Assembly (NCBI GenBank): GCA_032251435.1
Contig: JAVVEH010000037.1
Location: 1 to 43,567 of the forward strand
DNA: 43,567 bases
Direction of reading: 5' to 3'
Source of the DNA: JAVVEH01 sp032251435
GTDB taxonomy: Bacteria > Verrucomicrobiota > Lentisphaeria > Oligosphaerales > MVZH01
Positions 15,315 through 22,470 of this stretch are shown here, piece by piece (the first letter of the stretch is position 1; every line of letters begins with the position of its first letter). The translations under genes were made by a program, and so were the position numbers. The notes under the pieces are model-generated. The model saw only the letters and a program-made list of their open reading frames with translations, made no database searches and was not told the DNA's origin.

Positions 15315-16373
15315 ATGGTCGTGAGATTTAGTTTTCTGAATAATTTCCGCTGGCGACGAATGGCTGACCGGCGCGGACCGCGGCGGTTAATCGTGGCCGA
15401 TATTGGCGACGCTGAGGTTCGTGTCATCGTCGCCGAGCGCAAAGCGGGAGAAACCTTTTTCAGTTTGCCCAGCATCATCCCCCACCACGGCGCGTCAACA
15501 GTCTTTGAAAATCCCGACTTTTTATCAGCGGTGGAAAAATTGATCGGGGCCACTCCCTATATCTCGGTTGTGGTGGGCGGGAGCGACACAATGATTCGCT
15601 TGATGGTTCTTCCCGGGGCGCCGGGCACGCCGGCGCATGTCTCTCACCGCGTCCGGCAGACTTTGGGAGTCAGCGACGACTACGACGTGGTCCACCAGGT
15701 TCTGGATCAGACCAGCGACCAGCATACGGTCCTCACAGCCGCCATGCCCAAGGCCATGGTGGATGATTTAGATGACGCGCTGACCAAACGCGGGTTCACA
15801 CCCGTCAGCTTGATTCACACGGGCACGGCCTTGGCGAACCTGTCGTTACTGGGGGGAGAGACGTTTGACCGCGATGGCAACACGGCCATCCTCCATACGG
15901 ACATCATGTCGTCAACCCTCTCCGTCCGCGTGAATAAACAAAATGTGCTGATCCGGCAGTTAAAACAAGGGCTGCGACCCGTGTTCACATCCATTACCGA
16001 GTCATACGGCTTGGATGAGGAGATGGCGGTGAAATTGTTCAATAGCGGGTCATTTGACATTTCCAACCAGACCGTCGCGGCCATGTCCAGCTGGTTTCAT
16101 CAGATTGAAATGAGTCTGGACTTTGTCGCCCGGCGCATGGGCGGCCGGGTTGAGAAACTCTTTTTAAGCGGCAGCAGCCTGGGACTGAACGTGTTGCGGG
16201 AAAATTTCTCGAGCGCCCTGGGGTGCCCCGTGGATATTATTCCCCCGCTTCCCCACCTTTCCTGCCCGTCTCTGCCCGGTCGTCTGGCTGAAGGCCAGAA
16301 CCCGGTCACGCCCTACTTAATCGCCGCGTCGGAAGGGGCGAGAATCATGCGGCTGTCCGGAGGTGATAAATGA
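15315..16373 (+). CDS. PilM-like actin-fold protein of a type IV pilus / secretin system
   Basis: A 352-residue protein with an actin-like ATPase layout: LIVADIGDAEVRVIVAE near the N-terminus (phosphate-1 strand), ISVVVGGSDTMIRLMVLP typical of PilM/GspL, and a C-terminal KLFLSGSSLG strand-turn (phosphate-2-like). Gene order with the next four (PilN-, PilO-, PilP- and PilQ-like) makes the identification firm even though sequence is divergent. PilM is the cytoplasmic ring that binds the PilN tail. An alternative start at 15360 would remove a basic leader. The downstream gene overlaps by ATGA. A 250-bp spacer without a clear promoter separates it from tatD. Confidence 0.8.
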   Translation: MVVRFSFLNNFRWRRMADRRGPRRLIVADIGDAEVRVIVAERKAGETFFSLPSIIPHHGASTVFENPDFLSAVEKLIGATPYISVVVGGSDTMIRLMVLPGAPGTPAHVSHRVRQTLGVSDDYDVVHQVLDQTSDQHTVLTAAMPKAMVDDLDDALTKRGFTPVSLIHTGTALANLSLLGGETFDRDGNTAILHTDIMSSTLSVRVNKQNVLIRQLKQGLRPVFTSITESYGLDEEMAVKLFNSGSFDISNQTVAAMSSWFHQIEMSLDFVARRMGGRVEKLFLSGSSLGLNVLRENFSSALGCPVDIIPPLPHLSCPSLPGRLAEGQNPVTPYLIAASEGARIMRLSGGDK

Positions 16374-16981
16374 CCGGGTACAACCTTAATTTCTGGGAAG
16401 AACCAGACTGGTCGCGCGAAGGCACCCTCAATCCCTTCTTCACGCTGTTCGCCATCGCCGCTGTTTTGACGGTGCTCGGGCTGGGCTGGGTCAACGCGGG
16501 CCAGCGGCAGTTGCAGAAAAAGGTCGAAGCTCTGGAAATGCTCAGTATGGAAAATAAAGCGCTGATCAAACAGGCGGAAGAGGCTTCCAGCTTGAAAATA
16601 CAGGTGGCCAAATGGCGGGAAGCGGTGGATGTCTATGATGAGCTGGCGCTGAAAAATTACGTGTGGAGTTCACAACTGGAAACGATCCAAAGCCTGGTTC
16701 CAGACGCGATTGTCATTAAAAATCTGTACCTGTACACCACCCGCGCCGGTGACACCATGGACTCGACAAACACCTATCCACTCCCCGCTTGGACGGCGCT
16801 CCTGACCCTGGAGGGTGTCGCCACCGGCCCGACACCATACCAGACTATCAACGATTTCTTCGACAGTCTCCAAGGCCACGAGTTTCTTTCCCGAATCATG
16901 GTCGCCAATTTGGCGAGCACCGCCATCGCCGAGGGCGAGGACAAACGCTTTAAAATAGACTTGAGCTACACATTGAGATAG
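16370..16981 (+). CDS. PilN-like inner-membrane pilus assembly protein
   Basis: A 203-residue bitopic protein. A short cytoplasmic N-terminus contains YNLNFWEEPDW, in the place where PilN has its INLLP-like PilM-binding tail. A transmembrane helix (about 22-42) and a coiled coil (about 45-75) follow, then an alpha/beta periplasmic domain. The order pilM-N-O-P-Q and size support the call. Translational coupling to the PilM-like gene by ATGA overlap fits stoichiometric production. It is likely to pair with the PilO-like protein through the coiled coils. Confidence 0.78.
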   Translation: MTGYNLNFWEEPDWSREGTLNPFFTLFAIAAVLTVLGLGWVNAGQRQLQKKVEALEMLSMENKALIKQAEEASSLKIQVAKWREAVDVYDELALKNYVWSSQLETIQSLVPDAIVIKNLYLYTTRAGDTMDSTNTYPLPAWTALLTLEGVATGPTPYQTINDFFDSLQGHEFLSRIMVANLASTAIAEGEDKRFKIDLSYTLR

Positions 16982-16984
16982 GCC

Positions 16985-17668
16985 GTGACCGCGATGGACC
17001 ATCTGATCATCAAAGAAAAAAAACTGACCCCGCTTCAGGGCATGATCGGGGGTGTGGTCATCGGTGTCTTGGCCGTCATCTTGCTCAATCAATTTGTAAA
17101 AGGCCCAATTACCGATAAAATAAGAGAAACGGATGAGCAAACGACAAACGTTCAGAGTCAGTTAACCATGAATCGAGCTCTCGTTCAACAACTGCCAAGC
17201 CTGCAAAAAGAGCGTGACACCTTGTTGGCCAGCCTGAAGGATGTGTCCGGAAAACTGGTGTCCGAGGAAACGCCCGTCCGCTGGGCTAACGCCATCGCCG
17301 AGCGTCACGCGGCCCGGGAGAAGTTGACCGTCAGAAGCTTTGACGCCAGGGGGATCAATCAACTGTCCACCACCCAGAAAACGAGCCGGGGCATCATCGT
17401 GATCCCGAATGTGTATGAAGAGTTTCGAACCGAAACAATCCTCTGGGGCACGTTCCACGAGTTCGGCCGGTTTCTCGCGAATTTGGAAACGGAATTCCCC
17501 GCCATGCGGGTCGCTGATTTTTCCCTGCGCGCCAAGGGGATTGAAGCGGAAGACGGTTTGGTTATTTCATTGAAAACAACGTATCTGCGGTTTTCCAAAG
17601 ACGGTTTCCCCGAGGATACAAGACCCCAGGCGGTTGATCAGACCGCGCCATTGAACATTGACCAATGA
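16985..17668 (+). CDS. PilO-like inner-membrane pilus assembly protein
   Basis: A 227-residue bitopic protein with a GTG start (in-frame ATG 9 nt later). The N-terminal transmembrane helix (about 19-37, IGGVVIGVLAVILLNQF) is followed by a coiled coil (about 45-90) and a small alpha/beta periplasmic domain. This matches PilO/GspM topology. It lies 3 nt after the PilN-like gene and overlaps the PilP-like gene by 4 nt. Together PilN and PilO form the alignment complex that links the cytoplasmic platform to the secretin through PilP. Confidence 0.75.
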   Translation: MTAMDHLIIKEKKLTPLQGMIGGVVIGVLAVILLNQFVKGPITDKIRETDEQTTNVQSQLTMNRALVQQLPSLQKERDTLLASLKDVSGKLVSEETPVRWANAIAERHAAREKLTVRSFDARGINQLSTTQKTSRGIIVIPNVYEEFRTETILWGTFHEFGRFLANLETEFPAMRVADFSLRAKGIEAEDGLVISLKTTYLRFSKDGFPEDTRPQAVDQTAPLNIDQ

Positions 17669-18177
17669 CGTATCATCGCATACCCTTATCCATAGTCACG
17701 ACCGTCCTGTCAGTGATCAAACCAAACGCGGCGGCGGGCGGTTTCGTCCGACTGGCGGCCCTGCTCATCGTCGCCAGCGCCGTCGCCAGCCTGGCGCAGA
17801 CACCCCCGCCACCGAAACCAACCCCCGCCACCACCAAAAAAATCATCCCCTTGAAACCCGGATATTCCCTCCCGGACAGCGCCCGGGATCCCTTCTTTTT
17901 AAAAAAAGATCCCGATTCAGGCAGCGGTAAACAAGGAGTGAGCCCTGAAAAACTGGCCGCGTCACTCAAGATAAGCGGCCTGATGGGCAAACCTGAGCAA
18001 CCGGAAAAAGCCGGTTTGTTGATCGGCACACGCATTTACCATGTCAATGATGCCATTCCCGTCATGCTTGACGGGACCGTTTACAGCCTGGTGCTGGAGC
18101 GCGTGAAATTTCCCGGAGAAGTCTTTCTCAGATACAAGGATCAAACCACCGTCCTCGAGATAACCCCCAAAAACTAA
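17665..18177 (+). CDS. PilP-like protein linking the alignment complex to the secretin
   Basis: A 170-residue protein whose hydrophobic stretch (about 28-44) ends in ASLAQ, so it is either a cleaved signal peptide or an anchor with an unusually long N-terminal leader. A proline-rich linker is followed by SARDPFFLKKD, the RDPF motif seen in PilP, and a C-terminal beta domain of the HR/GspC type with LKISGLMG. No lipobox cysteine is present, unlike the lipoprotein PilP of Pseudomonas. It overlaps the PilO-like gene and precedes the secretin by 12 nt. Confidence 0.72.
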   Translation: MTYHRIPLSIVTTVLSVIKPNAAAGGFVRLAALLIVASAVASLAQTPPPPKPTPATTKKIIPLKPGYSLPDSARDPFFLKKDPDSGSGKQGVSPEKLAASLKISGLMGKPEQPEKAGLLIGTRIYHVNDAIPVMLDGTVYSLVLERVKFPGEVFLRYKDQTTVLEITPKN

Positions 18178-18189
18178 AGGAATTCCGAC

Positions 18190-20388
18190 ATGAAACGTCA
18201 CTTGTCAACGCTTCTCACAACCGTCTTTTTGTTGGGCTTTGCGGCTCAACCGCTTTTTGTTCACGCTCAGGACACCCCGGCGCCCGCTGGCGAACCCCCG
18301 GCGCCTGTCGTGGACGCTCCCGCCGCGGAAGCCCCCGCCCCCGCCGACGAGGAACGCGTCAGCATTAGTTTCACCGAAGCGCCTATTCAGGATGTGCTGC
18401 GCAGCCTGGCGTCCATGCGGGACGGCGTGAATATCGTGATTGATCCTGACGTGACCGGACTGGTCAGTCTCCAGCTCGAAGATGTCTCCTGGGACACCGC
18501 GCTGAAACTGGTGACCGACATCCACAACCTGAGCGTCACAAAGGATGGCAACATCTATCGGGTGGGCCGCCCGGTCGCGGGCCCCAGAAGCGATTTGCGG
18601 ATTGAATTGCACACGCTTGAAACCATCGCCGCGCTCTCCGACCAGGAAGCCCTCAAACTGGCGGGTGATCCCAGCTTGACACCCGAAGAGGCAGTGGTTT
18701 TCCTGTCTGAAAATCCCGCCCACTACGTCAGCCTGGTCGTCGCCAACGAGCAACCGGCGGTGGATGTTGTCAAGGCCTTAGCGCAGGCCGCGTCGCTTAA
18801 TTTCGCCTTCGCGTCTGATTTTGATCAACCAGCTCCCGCCGCCGGTGCCGCCGCCCCGGCCCAGCCACCGGTCATCCTGCCGCCAGTCACGTTGAATCTT
18901 AAGAATATTAAACTGGAAGACGCGCTTCAACTCATTTCCGAACAAGGCAAACTCAGTTGTGTCAACCGCAACGGCACTTGGCTGGTCAGCCCCTTCAGAG
19001 CCCAGACGGCTGAGCTCGAGCCGCTCAAACTGGAAACATTCACCATCAACTATCTGGCCCTGGATGATGAGCTGGTCACCATCCTGCAAGGGCTTTGCGG
19101 TCCCAGAGGAAAGGTCACACGGGGCAAAAACAAGATTCTGATCGTGCTTGGCACCGCGGACGGCATTGAGTCCATCCGGAACACGCTTCTGGTCATGGAC
19201 CGCCCCACGCCCCAAGTCCTCATCGAAGCCCGGTTCTTCAAAGTCACCGACACCTTTGTTAAAAAACTGGGCATCGACTGGCAGGATATGGGACAGGCCA
19301 ACGGGCAGACAATCTCCACCAAATTCGGTAGCGTGGATGATATTTACGATGCGAACGTCGCCACCACCAACAGTGAGACCGTCTCCACCAACCAGTTAGC
19401 GGTGGATTTGTCGGATGTCCGGCTGGACAGCTTCCGCTACGCCTATGTGGGCTGGCAGGACGTGAACATCATCCTGCACGCCGCTGAAGAGGATAACGAT
19501 GTCACCCAACTGGCCAACCCCAAACTGCTGGTGAACAGCGATGAGCAGGCCTTCATTCATATCGGTGAACAGCGCCCCATGATTAGGCAAACCGTTGAAA
19601 CAACTGACGGGGGCGGCACTTTGGTCACGTCCGAACTGGATGAAGACTACGGCGATCAGGAAATCACCGAAATAAACCTCGGCGGAACTGATCAGACCGT
19701 TCCCCAGCGCACCTACACCACCAATAAAGGGTATTTGGATTTGGGCACCAAATTGACGGTGCTTCCCTCGGTGAAAACAGAGGAAGAAGTTTACCTCAAA
19801 GTCGCCCCGGAAATGATTGATATCATTGACACCACCGACACGGGTGGCCAGATCTATCCCACCCTGTTCCGGACCTATGTGCGCTCCCAGTTCACCATCA
19901 AAAGCGGCCAGACCATCGCCATCGGCGGCTTGGTCCGGGAAGAGGATAAACTGTTGACCAATGGCGTGCCGCTGCTCAACAAAATCCCCTGGCTCGGGTC
20001 CCGGCTGTTTTCCTATGAAAATAAGGACAAACAACGGACGGAAACGATTATTTTCCTGACCGTGAAAGTGATTTCCGGCAAGGAGCTCAGCACCACTTCC
20101 GGGCTGCCCATTAACACCAAGTTGATTCAAGACAAATTGAACACGATTCATATTCAGGACACCAATGGCGCTGAATATGATGAAATCAAGGCGCAGGAAG
20201 AGCTGGAAGCGAAACAAGCGGCCGAAGCGGCAGCCGAAAAACGGAAAAACCCCTTTAAACGCCTGTTCGGCATGGACACGGAAGAAGCGGCGCCCGCGCC
20301 GCTGGAAGAACCGGAAAGTTATCTGGAGGAAGCCGTGGATATGGAAGAAGCCGTGGATATGGAAGAAGCCGTGGACATGGAAGACTAA
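18190..20388 (+). CDS. pilQ: Outer-membrane secretin, PilQ/GspD family
   Basis: A 732-residue secretin. The signal peptide runs to VHA-Q at residue 26, with an Ala/Pro-rich linker to about 55. An STN-type domain follows (ISFTEAPIQDVLRSLA), then a second repeat of the type VTLNLKNIKLEDALQLI (about 235-270) and an N1-like domain (about 280-340). The secretin barrel contains the family's VPLLNKIPWLGSRLF (about 592-606) and TIIFLTVKVI motifs. A preceding good ribosome binding site (AAAGGAA) supports the start. The C-terminus ends in an acidic tail with three EEAVDM repeats. It forms the outer-membrane channel for the pilus; the pilM-P genes upstream provide its inner partners. Confidence 0.94.
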   Translation: MKRHLSTLLTTVFLLGFAAQPLFVHAQDTPAPAGEPPAPVVDAPAAEAPAPADEERVSISFTEAPIQDVLRSLASMRDGVNIVIDPDVTGLVSLQLEDVSWDTALKLVTDIHNLSVTKDGNIYRVGRPVAGPRSDLRIELHTLETIAALSDQEALKLAGDPSLTPEEAVVFLSENPAHYVSLVVANEQPAVDVVKALAQAASLNFAFASDFDQPAPAAGAAAPAQPPVILPPVTLNLKNIKLEDALQLISEQGKLSCVNRNGTWLVSPFRAQTAELEPLKLETFTINYLALDDELVTILQGLCGPRGKVTRGKNKILIVLGTADGIESIRNTLLVMDRPTPQVLIEARFFKVTDTFVKKLGIDWQDMGQANGQTISTKFGSVDDIYDANVATTNSETVSTNQLAVDLSDVRLDSFRYAYVGWQDVNIILHAAEEDNDVTQLANPKLLVNSDEQAFIHIGEQRPMIRQTVETTDGGGTLVTSELDEDYGDQEITEINLGGTDQTVPQRTYTTNKGYLDLGTKLTVLPSVKTEEEVYLKVAPEMIDIIDTTDTGGQIYPTLFRTYVRSQFTIKSGQTIAIGGLVREEDKLLTNGVPLLNKIPWLGSRLFSYENKDKQRTETIIFLTVKVISGKELSTTSGLPINTKLIQDKLNTIHIQDTNGAEYDEIKAQEELEAKQAAEAAAEKRKNPFKRLFGMDTEEAAPAPLEEPESYLEEAVDMEEAVDMEEAVDMED
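20326..20379 (+). repeat. 18-nt tandem repeat (3 copies) in the secretin C-terminus
   Basis: Three in-frame copies of an 18-nt unit encode EEAVDM each, differing by a few synonymous bases. They form a highly acidic tail just before the stop codon. Confidence 0.95.
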
Positions 20389-20444
20389 GCTGAATCACGC
20401 CACGCGGCGTGAATCATTCAGCCTGACGCGTGACACGCGTGTTG

Positions 20445-20478
20445 ACGGCGGTCGGACATGTCCGGCCGCCGTTTTTTT
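20445..20478 (+). terminator. Intrinsic terminator after the pil operon
   Basis: An 11-bp stem CGGCGGTCGGA / TCCGGCCGCCG (one G-T pair) with a CATG loop is followed directly by seven T residues. This is a strong Rho-independent terminator 57 bp after the secretin stop codon. Confidence 0.9.
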
Positions 20479-20924
20479 GTGCTAAATCGACTGCGCTGAC
20501 TCACACCGCGAAGAGTCACAAAAAAGTAAAAAAACAGCTTTTGTCGAACTTACATTTTAGCGGCTTTTGTGCCTTTTTGTGGCCACTAATCTTTTTACTC
20601 TATTCTGGGACAGCCCCTGATCGAAAATCATCCATCCAAACAGCGGATCGACCCTGGGAACCCGGTCCCGACAGCAATGCCGATTATGAGAATTTTCTCA
20701 GAAATGCGAAAGAGCGACGCTCACACAAAACCCGTAAGGATCAATACAGATTTTATTCCATTATTTTTATCTTCGCCTCTTGTATTTTTCACCCGTTCTC
20801 CCTATATTAAGTCGGTGACTTAATTAGAGGCATGCTTCCTGCTGCCGACAGGTCAGCTGATGCTGTTCAGTGGTCTATTGGCGATGGCGGGTGTGAGTCT
20901 TTCTTAAACAAGTGAGGTGTGATG
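20479..20924. other. AT-rich intergenic region ahead of the pilin genes
   Basis: No convincing gene is present; the longest frame begins inside the terminator hairpin and has no ribosome binding site. A stretch at about 20514-20583 has CACAAAAA and TTTTTGTG arms and A/T homopolymers. A promoter candidate lies further on (separate entry). A GAGGT ribosome binding site at 20914-20918 serves the next gene. Confidence 0.5.
20780..20808 (+). promoter_or_regulatory. Candidate sigma-70 promoter for the pilin genes
   Basis: TTGTAT (-35, 3 of 6 matches) and TATATT (-10, 5 of 6) are 17 bp apart, about 110 bp before the PilX-like gene in otherwise non-coding AT-rich sequence. Moderate support only. Confidence 0.35.
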
Positions 20925-22043
20925 ATGAAAGCGCGGATAAATCATGATGCGTTGTCAAGTGACCGGGGCACGTTACTACTGGTGACGCTTTTTATCATCG
21001 CGGCCACCGCGATGACGGCGGTCGGGGTCGTCAGTTATGTGCAATACGAAGGCAAGTCGCAACACCAGTATGACACCATGACCAAAGCCCGTTACACGGC
21101 CCTGGGCGCGGCCAATAAGATCACAGCGAAACTGAATGAAGTCCCTGGCCGCCTTGAGTCGCCGACCAATGACATGCTGGCCGGCACAATTGGCGGGAAT
21201 CCCTATCAGGTCACGTACACCGGCTTGCGGGATGGCACCACAAAAGTGGAAGTCGCCGCGGCGTGTCAAGGCACCCCCGCCACCGTCCTGTTATACGCTC
21301 ATCTGACCCCGGCCATCGGCGGCTCCGACACCTTTGACAAGGCCATCCTCTCGGAAAACGATGTCGTTCTCAGCGGCAACAGCACGGTGACTGAGAACAA
21401 CGGAACCGTTCACTCCAACCAAGACGCTTTCGCCGACGGCAGCTCGTATCTGGATGGCAACCTCACAGCGGTCGGCACCGCGGACGGCACGGCCAGCAAT
21501 GTTACCGGATTAATCCAGTCAAACGCCCCCTACGACGCCTTTCCGCGCTTAAACTATGATTACTACTACGAAATAGCCAGAGCCGACGGCATGGTGTTCA
21601 CCGGCAACCAAAAATTCACCAAAACCACCTTGAGCCCGCCGGGGGGCGTGATTTGGGTGGAAGGTGATGTTTTAATTGGAAATGGAGTCACGTTTAACGC
21701 GTGTCTAGTGGCCACAGGCGACATCAAAACAACGTCCACCGGATCGGTTTTCACCCCTCCGCAACTGCAAGACGGCAGTGACGCCCCCGCGCTGATCAGC
21801 GTGAACGGGGATATCTCCATGACGGCGCAACGGAAGTTGGTCGGTTTGGTGTATGCCGGCAGCGGGGCGATAAAATTCAACGGCGCTTGGAAAGAGGGCC
21901 TCACCGGCGCCATTTGCGCCTGGGATGATATCCACCTGCTCGGTGGAGCGGGTCTGAGGTATGATCCCAATGTCGTCGATAATTTGGGCGATGGCGTGAT
22001 CAGCCGGGAGGAAAGCGTGGATATTCTGGCCATGGAACGGTGA
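20925..22043 (+). CDS. PilX-like pilus assembly protein
   Basis: A protein of 372 residues from the chosen ATG, which has GAGGT six nt upstream; GTG and ATG codons just before are alternatives. The N-terminus SSDRGTLLLVTLFIIAATAM is the PilX-type hydrophobic helix, with RG before it but without Glu at position +5. The C-terminal half has a repetitive beta pattern (GGVIWVEGDVLIGNG, ISVNGDISM) like the exported beta-helical domains attached to PilX-type proteins. It probably crosses the inner membrane once and is assembled with the minor pilins. It lies immediately before a PilV-like and a PilW-like gene, the order seen in minor-pilin clusters. Confidence 0.72.
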   Translation: MKARINHDALSSDRGTLLLVTLFIIAATAMTAVGVVSYVQYEGKSQHQYDTMTKARYTALGAANKITAKLNEVPGRLESPTNDMLAGTIGGNPYQVTYTGLRDGTTKVEVAAACQGTPATVLLYAHLTPAIGGSDTFDKAILSENDVVLSGNSTVTENNGTVHSNQDAFADGSSYLDGNLTAVGTADGTASNVTGLIQSNAPYDAFPRLNYDYYYEIARADGMVFTGNQKFTKTTLSPPGGVIWVEGDVLIGNGVTFNACLVATGDIKTTSTGSVFTPPQLQDGSDAPALISVNGDISMTAQRKLVGLVYAGSGAIKFNGAWKEGLTGAICAWDDIHLLGGAGLRYDPNVVDNLGDGVISREESVDILAMER

Positions 22044-22047
22044 CCGC

Positions 22048-22443
22048 ATGAGCGCCAAGTCGGTAAAGCACACATTCACCCTCGTTGAAGCCTTGGTCGC
22101 CGCGGTGCTGCTGGCTTTGGCGGCCGCGGCCATCATCTCGCTGCTGGTTTTCCACTTTCGCTTCTCACATTTCCTTGACCAAAAACGCGTCGTCTCACAG
22201 GTGGCCACCTCCAGAATCGAAGTCCTTTGCGAGATGGAGTTTGATGACATCACCCTCGCGGATGAGACAAACGTGCGGGTGAATGAGGACGGTATTCCGA
22301 CCGCTGATGGCGCTTATCTGCGCTCCACCACATTGACAACCGAAGCGGACGGCGGTGTCACGATCACCGTGCGGGTTGAGTCTCCCGGAGATTCAATCCG
22401 GACACCGGCGGTCTTTGAATTGGTCACACAACGATACGAATAA
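22048..22443 (+). CDS. PilV-like minor pseudopilin
   Basis: A 131-residue type IV pilin-like protein. After a short basic leader comes FTLVEALVAAVLLALAAAA (10-28), the N-methylation helix with Glu at +5 (E14). The residue before the predicted cleavage point is T9, not the usual Gly. The helix is followed by FHFRFSHFLDQKRVVSQVATSRIEVL, then a small beta domain, which matches the PilV layout. It starts 4 bp after the PilX-like gene. It is probably processed by a prepilin peptidase that is not in this window. Confidence 0.8.
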   Translation: MSAKSVKHTFTLVEALVAAVLLALAAAAIISLLVFHFRFSHFLDQKRVVSQVATSRIEVLCEMEFDDITLADETNVRVNEDGIPTADGAYLRSTTLTTEADGGVTITVRVESPGDSIRTPAVFELVTQRYE

Positions 22444-22470
22444 CCCGGTTTTTTTTCGGGGAGGCGAGTC

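Noticed and set aside
19396..20217. 273-residue minus-strand frame inside the secretin gene
   Set aside because: It is the antisense shadow of a well-supported gene, with no domain.
20430..20810. 126-residue plus-strand frame after the pil operon
   Set aside because: It starts before and reads through the terminator hairpin, and has no ribosome binding site or domain.
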